DNA from: CAINVV01 sp037137375
GTDB taxonomy: Bacteria; Bacteroidota; Bacteroidia; Bacteroidales; Prolixibacteraceae
DNA length: 64,000 bases
Direction of reading: 5' to 3'
Assembly: GCA_037137375.1 (NCBI GenBank)
Contig: JBAXKJ010000026.1
Location: 1 to 64,000, forward strand
Position 1 is the stretch's first letter. Each line of letters begins with the position of its first letter. This document shows, piece by piece, positions 37,165-45,282 of this stretch. A model generated the notes under the pieces. The model saw only the letters and a program-made list of their open reading frames with translations. It was not told where the DNA came from and did no database searches. The translations under genes and the position numbers were made by a program.

Positions 37165-38820
37165 TTATTCTTTATTGTCTTCTTCCCTTATTTGAACCCG
37201 CCTGATTTTGCCGCTAATGGTCTTGGGTAGCTCGGTAACAAATTCGATTATCCGGGGATATTTGTAAGGGGCGGTCACTTTTTTCACATGTTCCTGCAGC
37301 TCTTTGGCCAGTTCGTCGCTGGCCTGGTAGTTTTTCGACAGGATGACGGAGGCTTTGACTACCTGTCCGCGGTCGGGATCGGGCACTGCAGTGATGGCGC
37401 ACTCCAACACGGCAGGATGTTCCATTAGGGCGCTCTCCACCTCGAAGGGACCAATCCGGTAGCCGGAACTCTTGATCACATCATCGGCACGTCCGACGAA
37501 CCAGTAGTATCCGTCTTCATCCCGCCAGGCCATGTCGCCGGTATAATAGATTTTGTCGTGCCAGACTTTCCTGGTAAGCTGATCGTCGCGGTAATAACCG
37601 TTGAACATGCCGGTGGGTTTTTCGTCCGTGTAGATGACGATCTGTCCTTCGTCGCCCACTTCGCAGGGATTTCCGTTGTCATCGAGCAGATCAATATGGT
37701 AGCCAGGGGAAGGTTTCCCCATGGAGCCGGGTTTTGGTTCCATCCAGGGATAAGTTGCCAGCGCCACCGTGCATTCCGTCTGTCCATAGCCCTCCATTAA
37801 TTTGATGCCGGTTTCTTCCAAGAATTGTTTATACACCTCAGGATTAAGGGGTTCTCCCGCCACGACGCAATATTTCAGGGCACCCAGATCGAATTTCCTT
37901 AAATCTTCCTTGATCAGGAAACGGTAGATGGTTGGCGGCGCGCAGAAGGTGGTGACCCTGTATTTCTCGATGACCTCCATCAGGTTTTTAGGGACGAACT
38001 TATCATAATCGTAGGTCATCACGGCACTGCCGGAGAGCCACTGTCCGTAAAGTTTTCCCCAGGCGGATTTCGCCCAGCCAGTATCGGCTACCGTAAAATG
38101 CAGTCCGTCGTTCCGCACATTCTGCCAGTATTTCGCCGTGAGGATATGTCCCAAAGGATACATAAAGTTATGATTCACCATCTTAGGCATTCCCGTGGTG
38201 CCGGAGGTGAAATAGAGCAGCATGATGTCGTCGTTTTTGGAGGCCTGGTCTCCCAGGGGACGGGCAAATACCGCGGAACTGCTTTCCATCCCTGTGTTGA
38301 AATTAAGCCATCCCCCGCGGTCTTGTCCGATTAAAGCCTTCACCATCAAGGTTGGCGACTTGTCTTCGCACTCCTCCACATGCAGGATCACTTCGTCTTC
38401 CGGGACGCAGACGATCATTTTGATGTCGGCGGCGTTGTTGCGGTAGACCAGATCTTTGGTGCTAAGCAAATGCGTAGCCGGGATGGTGATGGCGCCAATT
38501 TTGTGCAGTGCCACGGCACAGAACCAAAATTCAAACCTCCTCTTCAGGATCAGCATCACCGGATCGCCCTTCCCAATGCCTACGGAGCGGAAAAAATTGG
38601 CCGCTTGGTCGCTCTGCTTTTTCATCTGACCGAAGGTGAAAATCGCCTCCTCCCCTTTGTCGTTGCACCAGACCATAGCGATCTTTTCGGGGTTCCTGAT
38701 GGCTATTTCATCGACAACATCGAAGGCAAAATTGAAATTTTCAGGAATATGGATCCTGAAGTTTTCGGTGAAATCCTGATAGGTCTGGAATTCTGTTTGA
38801 GAGAGGTATTTAGTTAACAT
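37165..38820 (-). CDS. AMP-forming acyl-CoA synthetase/ligase
   Basis: A 551-residue cytoplasmic member of the ANL superfamily that activates a carboxylic acid to its acyl-CoA through an acyl-adenylate. Seen: A3 loop YFTSGTTGMPK (203-213), GYGQTE, YYTGDMAWRDEDGYYWFVGR, hinge region DDVIKSSGYRIGPFEVESAL, and the catalytic lysine in SGKIRR (Lys538). It most resembles medium-chain or acetyl/propionyl-CoA ligases; the acid is not evident. The open frame extends 132 nt upstream through a simple repeat giving a spurious FSHFLIFS-type leader; the true start is ATG 38820, just before the conserved MLTKYLSQTEF. It follows an XRE-cupin regulator gene, a pairing I take to be functional. Confidence 0.92.
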   Translation of the reverse strand: MLTKYLSQTEFQTYQDFTENFRIHIPENFNFAFDVVDEIAIRNPEKIAMVWCNDKGEEAIFTFGQMKKQSDQAANFFRSVGIGKGDPVMLILKRRFEFWFCAVALHKIGAITIPATHLLSTKDLVYRNNAADIKMIVCVPEDEVILHVEECEDKSPTLMVKALIGQDRGGWLNFNTGMESSSAVFARPLGDQASKNDDIMLLYFTSGTTGMPKMVNHNFMYPLGHILTAKYWQNVRNDGLHFTVADTGWAKSAWGKLYGQWLSGSAVMTYDYDKFVPKNLMEVIEKYRVTTFCAPPTIYRFLIKEDLRKFDLGALKYCVVAGEPLNPEVYKQFLEETGIKLMEGYGQTECTVALATYPWMEPKPGSMGKPSPGYHIDLLDDNGNPCEVGDEGQIVIYTDEKPTGMFNGYYRDDQLTRKVWHDKIYYTGDMAWRDEDGYYWFVGRADDVIKSSGYRIGPFEVESALMEHPAVLECAITAVPDPDRGQVVKASVILSKNYQASDELAKELQEHVKKVTAPYKYPRIIEFVTELPKTISGKIRRVQIREEDNKE

Positions 38821-38825
38821 GGGGA

Positions 38826-38911
38826 ATGAGAATATGAGAAAATGGGAATATGAGAAAATGAGAATATGAGAAAATGGGAAAATGGGAAGATGGGAAGATG
38901 GGAAAATGGGA
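38826..38911. repeat. Tandem simple repeat, about ten copies of an 8-bp GAGAAAAT/GGGAATAT-like unit
   Basis: Purine-rich tandem array of octamers alternating GAATATGA and GAAAATGG-like forms (effective 16-bp period). It lies immediately upstream of the acyl-CoA ligase start codon in a 242-bp spacer. The right part of the spacer (about 38,940-39,060) is GC-richer, with a small GGAGC/GCTCC palindrome near 38,958, and shows no gene. Copy number could vary by slippage. Confidence 0.85.
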
Positions 38912-39062
38912 TAGGTGAAAATGGCTGGTGAATTTTTGCCTGTGGAGTTCAAATCCGAAGGAGCGAGCTCCGGGCGAACCTTGGCTCCCAGATCCTGCCG
39001 ATGGACCCTTCTATGGGCTCAAGGACCGGGAGGGGCCGAAGGATCGAAGAGTCGAAATGCAA

Positions 39063-39617
39063 TCAGGTGACCACGGCAAGGAAGCGTGAAGGCATGTTGT
39101 TGAGGGCCTTCATGGCATGCTGGTAGCCTGAGTCGAAGTAAATCGAATCGCCTTCGTTCAGGATGATCTCATGACCATCGACGATCACCATCAGGGTCCC
39201 TTCCAGCACGAAGTTGAACTCCTGTCCGGGGTGGGAATTAACCTCCGGAGTGCGGTCTTCCTGGTAAGGAGCAACGGTTACGATGAAGGGTTCTATCTTT
39301 TTGTGGATGAAATTCCAGGCCAGATTTTCGTAAGTATATTGTTTGCGGCGGTCCACATTCAGCCCTTTTCCCTTTCGCACAACCGAATACACGTGCAATT
39401 TTGGCTGATCGCCCCGCAGCAACGCAGAGAGCTCCAGGTTGAAACGATGGGCTATTTTATACAGGAACCCTACCGGGATATCGGTATCGCCACTTTCGTA
39501 GCTGTGCAGTAGTTTTGCCTCAATTTCCAGTTCTTTGGCAAAGCTTTCGGCCGAGATACCCGAAATCTCACGCAGCTCTTTGATGCGGGAGGCGATTAAT
39601 TGAATCTGATCGGTCAT
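39063..39617 (-). CDS. XRE-family regulator with C-terminal cupin domain
   Basis: A 184-residue transcription factor. Residues 8-68 form an HTH_XRE domain (RIKELREISGISAESFAKEL...LHSYESGDTDIPVGFLYKIA). Residues about 105-182 form a small cupin (HPGQEFNFVLEGTLMVIVDG...LNEGDSIYFDSGYQHAMKA), expected to bind a small effector. Such XRE-cupin proteins often control a metabolic gene beside them. The acyl-CoA ligase starts 242 bp downstream in the same direction, so the regulator probably senses a related acid or acyl-CoA. A perfect -7 box (39652) lies 35 nt before the start codon. Confidence in the domain assignment is high; the effector is unknown. Confidence 0.9.
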   Translation of the reverse strand: MTDQIQLIASRIKELREISGISAESFAKELEIEAKLLHSYESGDTDIPVGFLYKIAHRFNLELSALLRGDQPKLHVYSVVRKGKGLNVDRRKQYTYENLAWNFIHKKIEPFIVTVAPYQEDRTPEVNSHPGQEFNFVLEGTLMVIVDGHEIILNEGDSIYFDSGYQHAMKALNNMPSRFLAVVT

Positions 39618-39651
39618 AATAATTTAACTCAAATTATAGTTTCAATAACAA

Positions 39652-39659
39652 CAAATATA
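39652..39659 (-). promoter_or_regulatory. -7 box of XRE-cupin gene (TATATTTG)
   Basis: Minus-strand TATATTTG matches TAnnTTTG fully, 35 nt before the start codon at 39617. The flank is AT-rich. Confidence 0.6.
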
Positions 39660-39711
39660 TCACCAATTCAAGAATTAATATTGCGGATCCACCTAAAAAT
39701 CATGGAGGTTT

Positions 39712-41016
39712 TTACTTTAAATTTATCAGCGTTTTAGCAATTTCATCTCTAAGTGCCGGAGATACCCCGACCTCACCTGCAAATTTCTTCCACTGACTTA
39801 CAGATTCGTTAATTTCCTGAATAATTGCCTCAGGATTATTGCTTTTGATAGATTTGCCAATGATTAAAAGGTCTTCTTTGGTAATATGATCTCTCTTACC
39901 GTTAATTCTTAAGGCATGTTGACTTACCCATTTGTGGTCCGGTTTATACGCATGACAAACATCATAAGCAGGAGCCAATTCCCAGCTATCCCCCTTTTTC
40001 ATGCGGAAGGAAAAATTTTTGGTGTGGTCATCGCAGTTGCGGGCAAGTACGTTAAAAACCATTCGCCTGAACATTTGTTCCGCCATGGGATAAGTCAGCT
40101 TTAGCTCCCGCATGGTTTGGAACAACTGCTCATAACTATAACTGGTTACCTCGTTGTAATCGAAATGTTTCAGGGCGCAAAAGGTTTGAATGTGGTGTTT
40201 GGTGCAGCTCCCTTCCCTGTCGAATCGTTTGGTCATAAAATGCGCCCTGCCATTTTCTTCAATTAGCCTGGATGGCATCATCTCAATGCCGCAGGCTCTT
40301 GCCATGTTGTAATAGGCCATCTCCACCCTGCCATAGCCTTTGGAGGAGCCTAATTGAACATCGCTTACGCCATCCAGTTTAATCAGCCAATGTTCAAAGC
40401 CTTTGGGGGCGCACGTTTGTCCGGATTTTACTTCACCCGTTTTTTCATTGTATGCGATTACCGCTTTTGGTCTTGCACCTCCGGCAGAGGTACCAATCCG
40501 GAGGATTTCCATCATTGCCTTCTCTTCTTCCTGTTGCAAATTAGTGCGGAACTCCTCTCTTTGAGAAAGTGTTCGTTGGGCAATATCCACCAGATTCTGG
40601 ATTTCAATGGAAAATGTCCGTTTATTTTCTTTTAAGACACTTGGTTCAAACTCCAGGGCACCCATCCCTCTTGTTCCTATAAAACAAAGCATCTCGACAG
40701 GGTTCATACTATCCGGAGGCCGACCTTGCTGCGAAAGCCACCTATTAATCAATTCATTACCATATCTATCAGGCAGCGAATCTGCCAATAAGCCAGGTAA
40801 ACCTTTAAAGGTATCGAAAGCAGATTCGGACCTTTTTCTCAATTCCTGAAATTCAAAAATAGATTGGTCTGCCTTTACGGACATTTTCAAAGGAGACAAA
40901 TCCAGGTTTCTTCTTTTGAAATCGGAATCATATTCAAAAGTGGCTACACCGGTAGCTTCATTCCATGCAACGGCGCCAACCAATTCGTTCCAAATATTTA
41001 CTTTTGCCAACTCCAT
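39712..41016 (-). CDS. hipA: HipA-family type II toxin kinase
   Basis: A 434-residue HipA-like Ser/Thr kinase, the toxin of a type II toxin-antitoxin pair. In E. coli, HipA phosphorylates glutamyl-tRNA synthetase and causes persistence. Seen: N-terminal HipA_N-like part with GLPGLLADSLPDRYGNELI; ATP-binding loop GTSAGGARPK (175-184); MTKRFDR; catalytic loop NCDDHTKN (327-334); and metal-binding-type LAPAYDV (Asp352). All key kinase residues look intact, and length is normal for the family. Its start lies two bases after the antitoxin stop, so the two are translated together. Whether it targets a tRNA synthetase here is not visible. Confidence 0.93.
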   Translation of the reverse strand: MELAKVNIWNELVGAVAWNEATGVATFEYDSDFKRRNLDLSPLKMSVKADQSIFEFQELRKRSESAFDTFKGLPGLLADSLPDRYGNELINRWLSQQGRPPDSMNPVEMLCFIGTRGMGALEFEPSVLKENKRTFSIEIQNLVDIAQRTLSQREEFRTNLQQEEEKAMMEILRIGTSAGGARPKAVIAYNEKTGEVKSGQTCAPKGFEHWLIKLDGVSDVQLGSSKGYGRVEMAYYNMARACGIEMMPSRLIEENGRAHFMTKRFDREGSCTKHHIQTFCALKHFDYNEVTSYSYEQLFQTMRELKLTYPMAEQMFRRMVFNVLARNCDDHTKNFSFRMKKGDSWELAPAYDVCHAYKPDHKWVSQHALRINGKRDHITKEDLLIIGKSIKSNNPEAIIQEINESVSQWKKFAGEVGVSPALRDEIAKTLINLK

Positions 41017-41018
41017 AA

Positions 41019-41366
41019 TTACCAGGAAACTCCTTTCATATTTTCTCCCTTCTTTCCCCTTGCTCTTTTTCTTTTTCCTTGTTCCTGCCTGAGAAGCGCC
41101 AACGGACTTATTGTCTTCTGTATCGTAAAACTTTCCATGAAATGCAATCTGTCCAATACCCTTAAGATTTGTATTAGCGTGGCAATCGTTACCGTTTCGC
41201 CATGCTCGAGCAAACTAAGGGTGGATCGACTGATTCCGGCTGCCCTCGACAATTCTTCCTGTGTTTTATTCTGATCCAAACGATTATGCTTTACAAACGC
41301 GCCAATTTGCTCAGACAACGCCTTATCGCTCATGGAAACCAGTTTATTGTATGATATATCAGTCAT
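41019..41366 (-). CDS. hipB: HipB-family XRE antitoxin
   Basis: A 115-residue DNA-binding antitoxin. Residues about 18-75 contain an XRE helix-turn-helix (QIGAFVKHNRLDQNKTQEEL, then AAGISRSTLSLLEHGETVTIATLIQIL). The basic C-terminus (RQEQGKRKRARGKKG) is longer than in E. coli HipB. It precedes hipA by two bases, as expected for a HipBA operon, and would neutralise HipA and repress the operon. A full-match -7 box (41405) is 39 nt upstream. Confidence 0.9.
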   Translation of the reverse strand: MTDISYNKLVSMSDKALSEQIGAFVKHNRLDQNKTQEELSRAAGISRSTLSLLEHGETVTIATLIQILRVLDRLHFMESFTIQKTISPLALLRQEQGKRKRARGKKGENMKGVSW

Positions 41367-41404
41367 TAGGCCATATATTTCATATTAGCGAATGATTAAT
41401 CATG

Positions 41405-41412
41405 CAAATATA
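41405..41412 (-). promoter_or_regulatory. -7 box of hipBA (TATATTTG)
   Basis: Minus-strand TATATTTG lies 39 nt before hipB. Just upstream is an ATGATTAATCAT inverted repeat (around 41,391-41,402) that could be a HipB operator, as autoregulation is usual in this family. Confidence 0.55.
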
Positions 41413-41438
41413 ATGTATTTTTGAATATAAGCTAACAG

Positions 41439-43019
41439 CTATCCGCACCACGGACGGGTTCGGGTGACGGTTTTCAGGCAGTCGATGGCAGTATTGACAT
41501 TGCTGACGACCTGAAAATCGAACATCCCGACGCAGATGAAATCGGCGCCATTGTTATACGCCCATTTAAACCCGTCTTTTGGTTCGATGGCGCCAGCCGC
41601 CAAAACCTTGAAACCCATCGCAGGAACCTTGGTCTTACTTAGAAACTCAACCGTGCGCTCCGGGAAGAGACAGAATATGTTGTTGTGGAAACGATTGTGA
41701 TCGAGGTATTCCTTGCCATCGACTTCAAAAGGAAAACGGTTTTCGCGGGGATGGGCAGACCAATACTGATCGTGGTGCATCGTTTTCATGTAATAATCGG
41801 GGATGATGCCCTGTTCTTCGCAGGCGATGAGCGACTCGACGGAATGAGCCCCGAGACCGGCGGTATAGCCCTGACTGCGAATATGCTCCAACATTGCATG
41901 AATGACCTCCAGTTTCTTGTCGCGAACCAGCCAGTCGCACCAGTTCCCCTGCACCTGGATGATATCTACACCATAATCGATGGCCCGGTCGATGTTGGTG
42001 AAGAAGGTCTTCGGATCGGTATGTGGACCAATATCTGCAAGTTTCTTATTATCGAGCGGAGGATGCACCTGGGTGATTACCTTGATTTTACTTCCGGTCA
42101 TCTTCTTGTATTTCGCCAGCAAAGGATTCGAAGCGAAACCGATGTTGATGGTATTGATTCCGGCCTGTTCTGCCAGCATCAGCGTTTCATACACTTTTTG
42201 CTCCGTGTTGTAGGCTTTAAATAAGGTGGATACATAAATTAGATCCCTTGAGTGGGCCCATCCACCGATGAGGTTGCCCCCTGCGATGAGCCGGCTGATC
42301 TCATGTTTGCCAATTTTTCCCTTGGGTAGTTCACCTTTCAACTCACTGAGCGCGGTCTGTTTTACCTGGATGGTGGCGCCTGTCATCACATCTACGCCAT
42401 AGGTATTCATATTGTGCGCGGCGCCCCAGCCGATGACTCCAAGGGCAGGAATGGTTGCCAAATTTTTGATAGCCTCACGCCTGGACGCGCTACTTTCTGG
42501 ATCAGTCTTGCCTTTCGGGCTTTCGCGGAAGGAGAAAATCAGCTGCTTAAGCCCGACTCCATCTTTACGAGATTTCGAAATAAGTCCGTCTAGCCCATAA
42601 CCGCTTTCACGGTAGTAGAAGAGAAAAATCAGGACAGCCGCTTCGAGGAAGAGTTTGTCGACGATAAACAGGTGACCGTCGGCCGGATTGAGCATCGGAT
42701 TGCCGAAAGGTGGATAGGCAAAATAGTAAATTACCATCAGTGCGGCACCGAGTAGCGAGGCCAGGCGACTGTAGAAACCAAGGAAGAGCGCCAGTCCGAT
42801 GAGTAGTAATCCGTACATATTGAGAAAATCTGAGACCCTCAGAATAGCGGGATTTGCCGCGATAAAATGATAAAATCCCGAAAAGAAGCCGGAAGTATTA
42901 CGCAGAAATCCGGCGGCGGTCCAGTTGCCCTGCAGTATTTTAGAGATTCCTTCATAGAGAAAATGCCATCCGATGGCGACGCGCAGGATGGTGATCAGCA
43001 ATTTCTGGTAATTCTTCAT
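41439..43019 (-). CDS. DoxX-like membrane domain fused to an aldo/keto-reductase-like domain
   Basis: A 526-residue fusion. Residues 1-140 contain about four membrane segments with a DoxX-type LRVAIGWHFLYEGISKI start and GLALFLGFYSRLAS. A linker carries a twin-arginine-like SRREAIKNLATIPALGVIGWG (179-199), as if an exported Tat substrate had been fused to a membrane anchor. From about 235 the sequence resembles the aldo/keto-reductase TIM barrel (SRLIAGGNLIGGW, VYETLMLAEQAGINTINIGF, DYGVDIIQVQGNW, CVGMFDF), but the standard AKR Asp-Tyr-Lys-His tetrad is not obvious. The catalytic domain is therefore probably periplasmic. It is divergent from the GH29 gene; its natural substrate is unknown. 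Confidence 0.75.
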   Translation of the reverse strand: MKNYQKLLITILRVAIGWHFLYEGISKILQGNWTAAGFLRNTSGFFSGFYHFIAANPAILRVSDFLNMYGLLLIGLALFLGFYSRLASLLGAALMVIYYFAYPPFGNPMLNPADGHLFIVDKLFLEAAVLIFLFYYRESGYGLDGLISKSRKDGVGLKQLIFSFRESPKGKTDPESSASRREAIKNLATIPALGVIGWGAAHNMNTYGVDVMTGATIQVKQTALSELKGELPKGKIGKHEISRLIAGGNLIGGWAHSRDLIYVSTLFKAYNTEQKVYETLMLAEQAGINTINIGFASNPLLAKYKKMTGSKIKVITQVHPPLDNKKLADIGPHTDPKTFFTNIDRAIDYGVDIIQVQGNWCDWLVRDKKLEVIHAMLEHIRSQGYTAGLGAHSVESLIACEEQGIIPDYYMKTMHHDQYWSAHPRENRFPFEVDGKEYLDHNRFHNNIFCLFPERTVEFLSKTKVPAMGFKVLAAGAIEPKDGFKWAYNNGADFICVGMFDFQVVSNVNTAIDCLKTVTRTRPWCG

Positions 43020-43047
43020 GTGAATAGGTGTTAGTAAGCTTCCAAAA

Positions 43048-43068
43048 CAAAAATAAAGAATTAATTTG
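43048..43068. promoter_or_regulatory. Divergent promoter region between DoxX-fusion and GH29 genes
   Basis: Two opposed boxes: minus-strand TATTTTTG (43048-43055, a full TAnnTTTG match, 29 nt from the start at 43019) and plus-strand TTAATTTG (43061-43068, one mismatch, 47 nt from the GTG at 43115). Just downstream, TTCACTTTTCATT occurs twice within the GH29 leader. Confidence 0.45.
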
Positions 43069-43114
43069 CACTTTCACTTTTCATTATTCAATATTCACTT
43101 TTCATTCAACTACC

Positions 43115-45223
43115 GTGAAGAAACACCTCCTTCTTGTCGCATTGGGGTTGATCGGCCTCACCAGCTTCGCCCAGCGCCAGTCAGCCGCTTTAAAAGAGTG
43201 GCACGACAACAAATATTCGATGTTTATTCATTTTGGCATCTACTCTGAACTGGGTGGCGTCTGGGATGGAAAACCTGTAACCAGGGGCTACAGTGAACAG
43301 ATTCAGGCACATGCCGGAATTTATACAGATGTTTATGATGATGTCCCATCGAGATTTAATCCAACGAAATGGGATGCGAACGAAATTACCTCCTTAGCCA
43401 GGAAAGCCGGAATGCGATCGATTGTGATCACTTCGAAACATCACGATGGATTTTGCATGTTCCATACCGCAACCACCCGTTTCAATGTGGTGGACGCTTC
43501 TCCTTTTAAACGCGATTTCATCAAGGAATTATCCGATGCCTGCAAGAAAGCAGGGCTTCGTTTTGGACTCTATTTTTCGCTCATTGATTATCGGCTGCAC
43601 CCCTGGGCCAATTCCAATGCCAATCCGATTACGGCCGACCACCACGAATACAACAAGAAGCAAATCACCGAGTTGCTGAGCAACTACGGACCGATTTCTG
43701 AGATGTGGTTCGATATGGGATCCCTGACCGTACAACAGAGTCGCGAGATCTACGATTTGGTGCACAGCCTGCAGCCCGACTGCATGGTCAGCGGAAGGTT
43801 AGGGAACGATGCGTACGATTTCTGTGTGATGGGCGACAATGAATATCCTGATTATAAAATAGATGCACCCTGGCAAACACCAGCTTCAATATTCAATGAA
43901 ACCTGGGGATACCGTTCCTGGCAGAAGCGGGAGAATGTGGAGGGCAAGACCAGGGAAAAACTGCTGAGCCTCCTGAAGGTCGTCAGCCGGGGCGGAAACT
44001 ACCTTCTCAACATCGGACCGAAAGGCGATGGAACGGTGGTACCCTATGAGGCAGAAGTTCTCACAGGTGTAGGACAATGGCTGGAAAAGAACGGTGAAGC
44101 CATCTATAATACGAAGGGCAATCCGCTGGCAGAGGCATACCCATGGGGCGAGATCACCTCCAAAGAAAATGTGCTTTACCTGATTCTTTCGGGCCAGCCT
44201 GCCCCCGAATTGACCTTGTCCGGCATCCAGGGGAAAGTTAAGAAAGCCTCTCTTCTGAACGATCCTTCTCAGGCTTTCACGACAACTTATTCGGGAGGTA
44301 AACTTCGGATCGCCGTTCCCGGGCAAGCTTTCCAGGGAAAGGAGATTCAGGTCCTGAAACTGGAGTTTACGGGCACTTATCAACTTGCGCCTGAGAATCC
44401 TCTGACAGGGAAATATATCTCCCTGGATTTCCTGAATTCTATTAAACATTACAGTTATTCCTGCATTGACTATTACAACAATCACCGGAGTGTGGTGAAG
44501 CAATCCTGGAATTTCAGGTTAAACCAGAAAAATTGCACTCCTATCATTTACTATACCAGCGAAGAGATGGGCAGGGAGATCGGGTTGACATGGAACGGGC
44601 AGGTGGAACTGGTTAAACTGAACGAGGGCACTGCCTCTCCGGTCAATACCTTACAGGGAACGATAGAATGGGGGCCACGTTATGCTTATGGACCGGTGAA
44701 TTCCAGTTTTGAAGGCCTTCCTGGTAAGGTACAGGCCATTCTTAACCCGGAGACTGACTGGCTGAAGAAAGATGCGATGAAGTGGTCACTTGTTTCTGAA
44801 TGGCAAAATGCCAGGGAGGAAATGATGGTTGCCAGGCCCATGCAGCAGCGTTATATCCTGCAGGAAATAATCACCGAAAAGAATCAATATCAACTGGTTG
44901 AATTTGGCAGCGGTGATGGTATCCAGGTATGGCTAAACGGAGAGAAACTTGTCTGCCATAACAATCCGCGAGGCAGCAGGATGAACAAAGAAACGGTTTT
45001 GCTACCGCTGAAGGCCGGAAAAAATCAGTTGCTGGTAAAATTTTATAACCGGTATGGTTATAAGATGGAGTACAGCATTAACAACCAGGTTCCTCAGACT
45101 ATTTACGCTCAAAAACTGGGAAAAAGGAATTTCAGCGGAGTAAATAATTGTGAGTTGAAGCCCTCAAACCCAGGAAGCCCCCACCAGCCAATCAAAATGA
45201 ACAATATCAGGATAGGGCTTTAA
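43115..45223 (+). CDS. GH29 alpha-L-fucosidase with C-terminal beta-sandwich
   Basis: Secreted retaining alpha-L-fucosidase of family GH29, 702 residues. Seen: signal peptide after GTG start (KKHLLLVALGLIGLTSFAQ); KYSMFIHFGIYSELGG; KHHDGFCMFHT with the conserved His pair; and EMWFDMG with nucleophile Asp200 (counting from the GTG). The catalytic core ends near residue 420. About 270 more residues follow, with a galactose-binding-like IQVWLNGEKL segment near the end, more than a minimal GH29. The GTG is the only sensible start: the next in-frame ATG lies inside the core and upstream codons read through a repeat. It heads an operon with GH105 and a beta-propeller gene. The acid/base residue is less conserved in the family and was not assigned. 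Confidence 0.92.
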   Translation: MKKHLLLVALGLIGLTSFAQRQSAALKEWHDNKYSMFIHFGIYSELGGVWDGKPVTRGYSEQIQAHAGIYTDVYDDVPSRFNPTKWDANEITSLARKAGMRSIVITSKHHDGFCMFHTATTRFNVVDASPFKRDFIKELSDACKKAGLRFGLYFSLIDYRLHPWANSNANPITADHHEYNKKQITELLSNYGPISEMWFDMGSLTVQQSREIYDLVHSLQPDCMVSGRLGNDAYDFCVMGDNEYPDYKIDAPWQTPASIFNETWGYRSWQKRENVEGKTREKLLSLLKVVSRGGNYLLNIGPKGDGTVVPYEAEVLTGVGQWLEKNGEAIYNTKGNPLAEAYPWGEITSKENVLYLILSGQPAPELTLSGIQGKVKKASLLNDPSQAFTTTYSGGKLRIAVPGQAFQGKEIQVLKLEFTGTYQLAPENPLTGKYISLDFLNSIKHYSYSCIDYYNNHRSVVKQSWNFRLNQKNCTPIIYYTSEEMGREIGLTWNGQVELVKLNEGTASPVNTLQGTIEWGPRYAYGPVNSSFEGLPGKVQAILNPETDWLKKDAMKWSLVSEWQNAREEMMVARPMQQRYILQEIITEKNQYQLVEFGSGDGIQVWLNGEKLVCHNNPRGSRMNKETVLLPLKAGKNQLLVKFYNRYGYKMEYSINNQVPQTIYAQKLGKRNFSGVNNCELKPSNPGSPHQPIKMNNIRIGL

Positions 45224-45245
45224 CTTTTCATTTTTTACTTTTCAC

Positions 45246-45253
45246 TATATTTG
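45246..45253 (+). promoter_or_regulatory. -7 box before second GH105 (TATATTTG)
   Basis: Full match to TAnnTTTG, 30 nt before the start codon at 45283, in the 59-bp spacer after GH29. It would allow separate transcription of the GH105 and beta-propeller genes. No clear -33 element is visible. Confidence 0.5.
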
Positions 45254-45282
45254 CAAACTAATTAATTTAACCAAACTGAATA

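Noticed and set aside
38821..38952. 44-residue N-terminal extension of the acyl-CoA ligase
   Set aside because: It is the translation of a simple tandem repeat (SHFLIFS type). The conserved protein begins at ATG 38820.
43028..43114. 29-residue N-terminal extension of the GH29 protein
   Set aside because: It comes from a TTTTCATT-type intergenic repeat; a normal signal peptide starts at GTG 43115.
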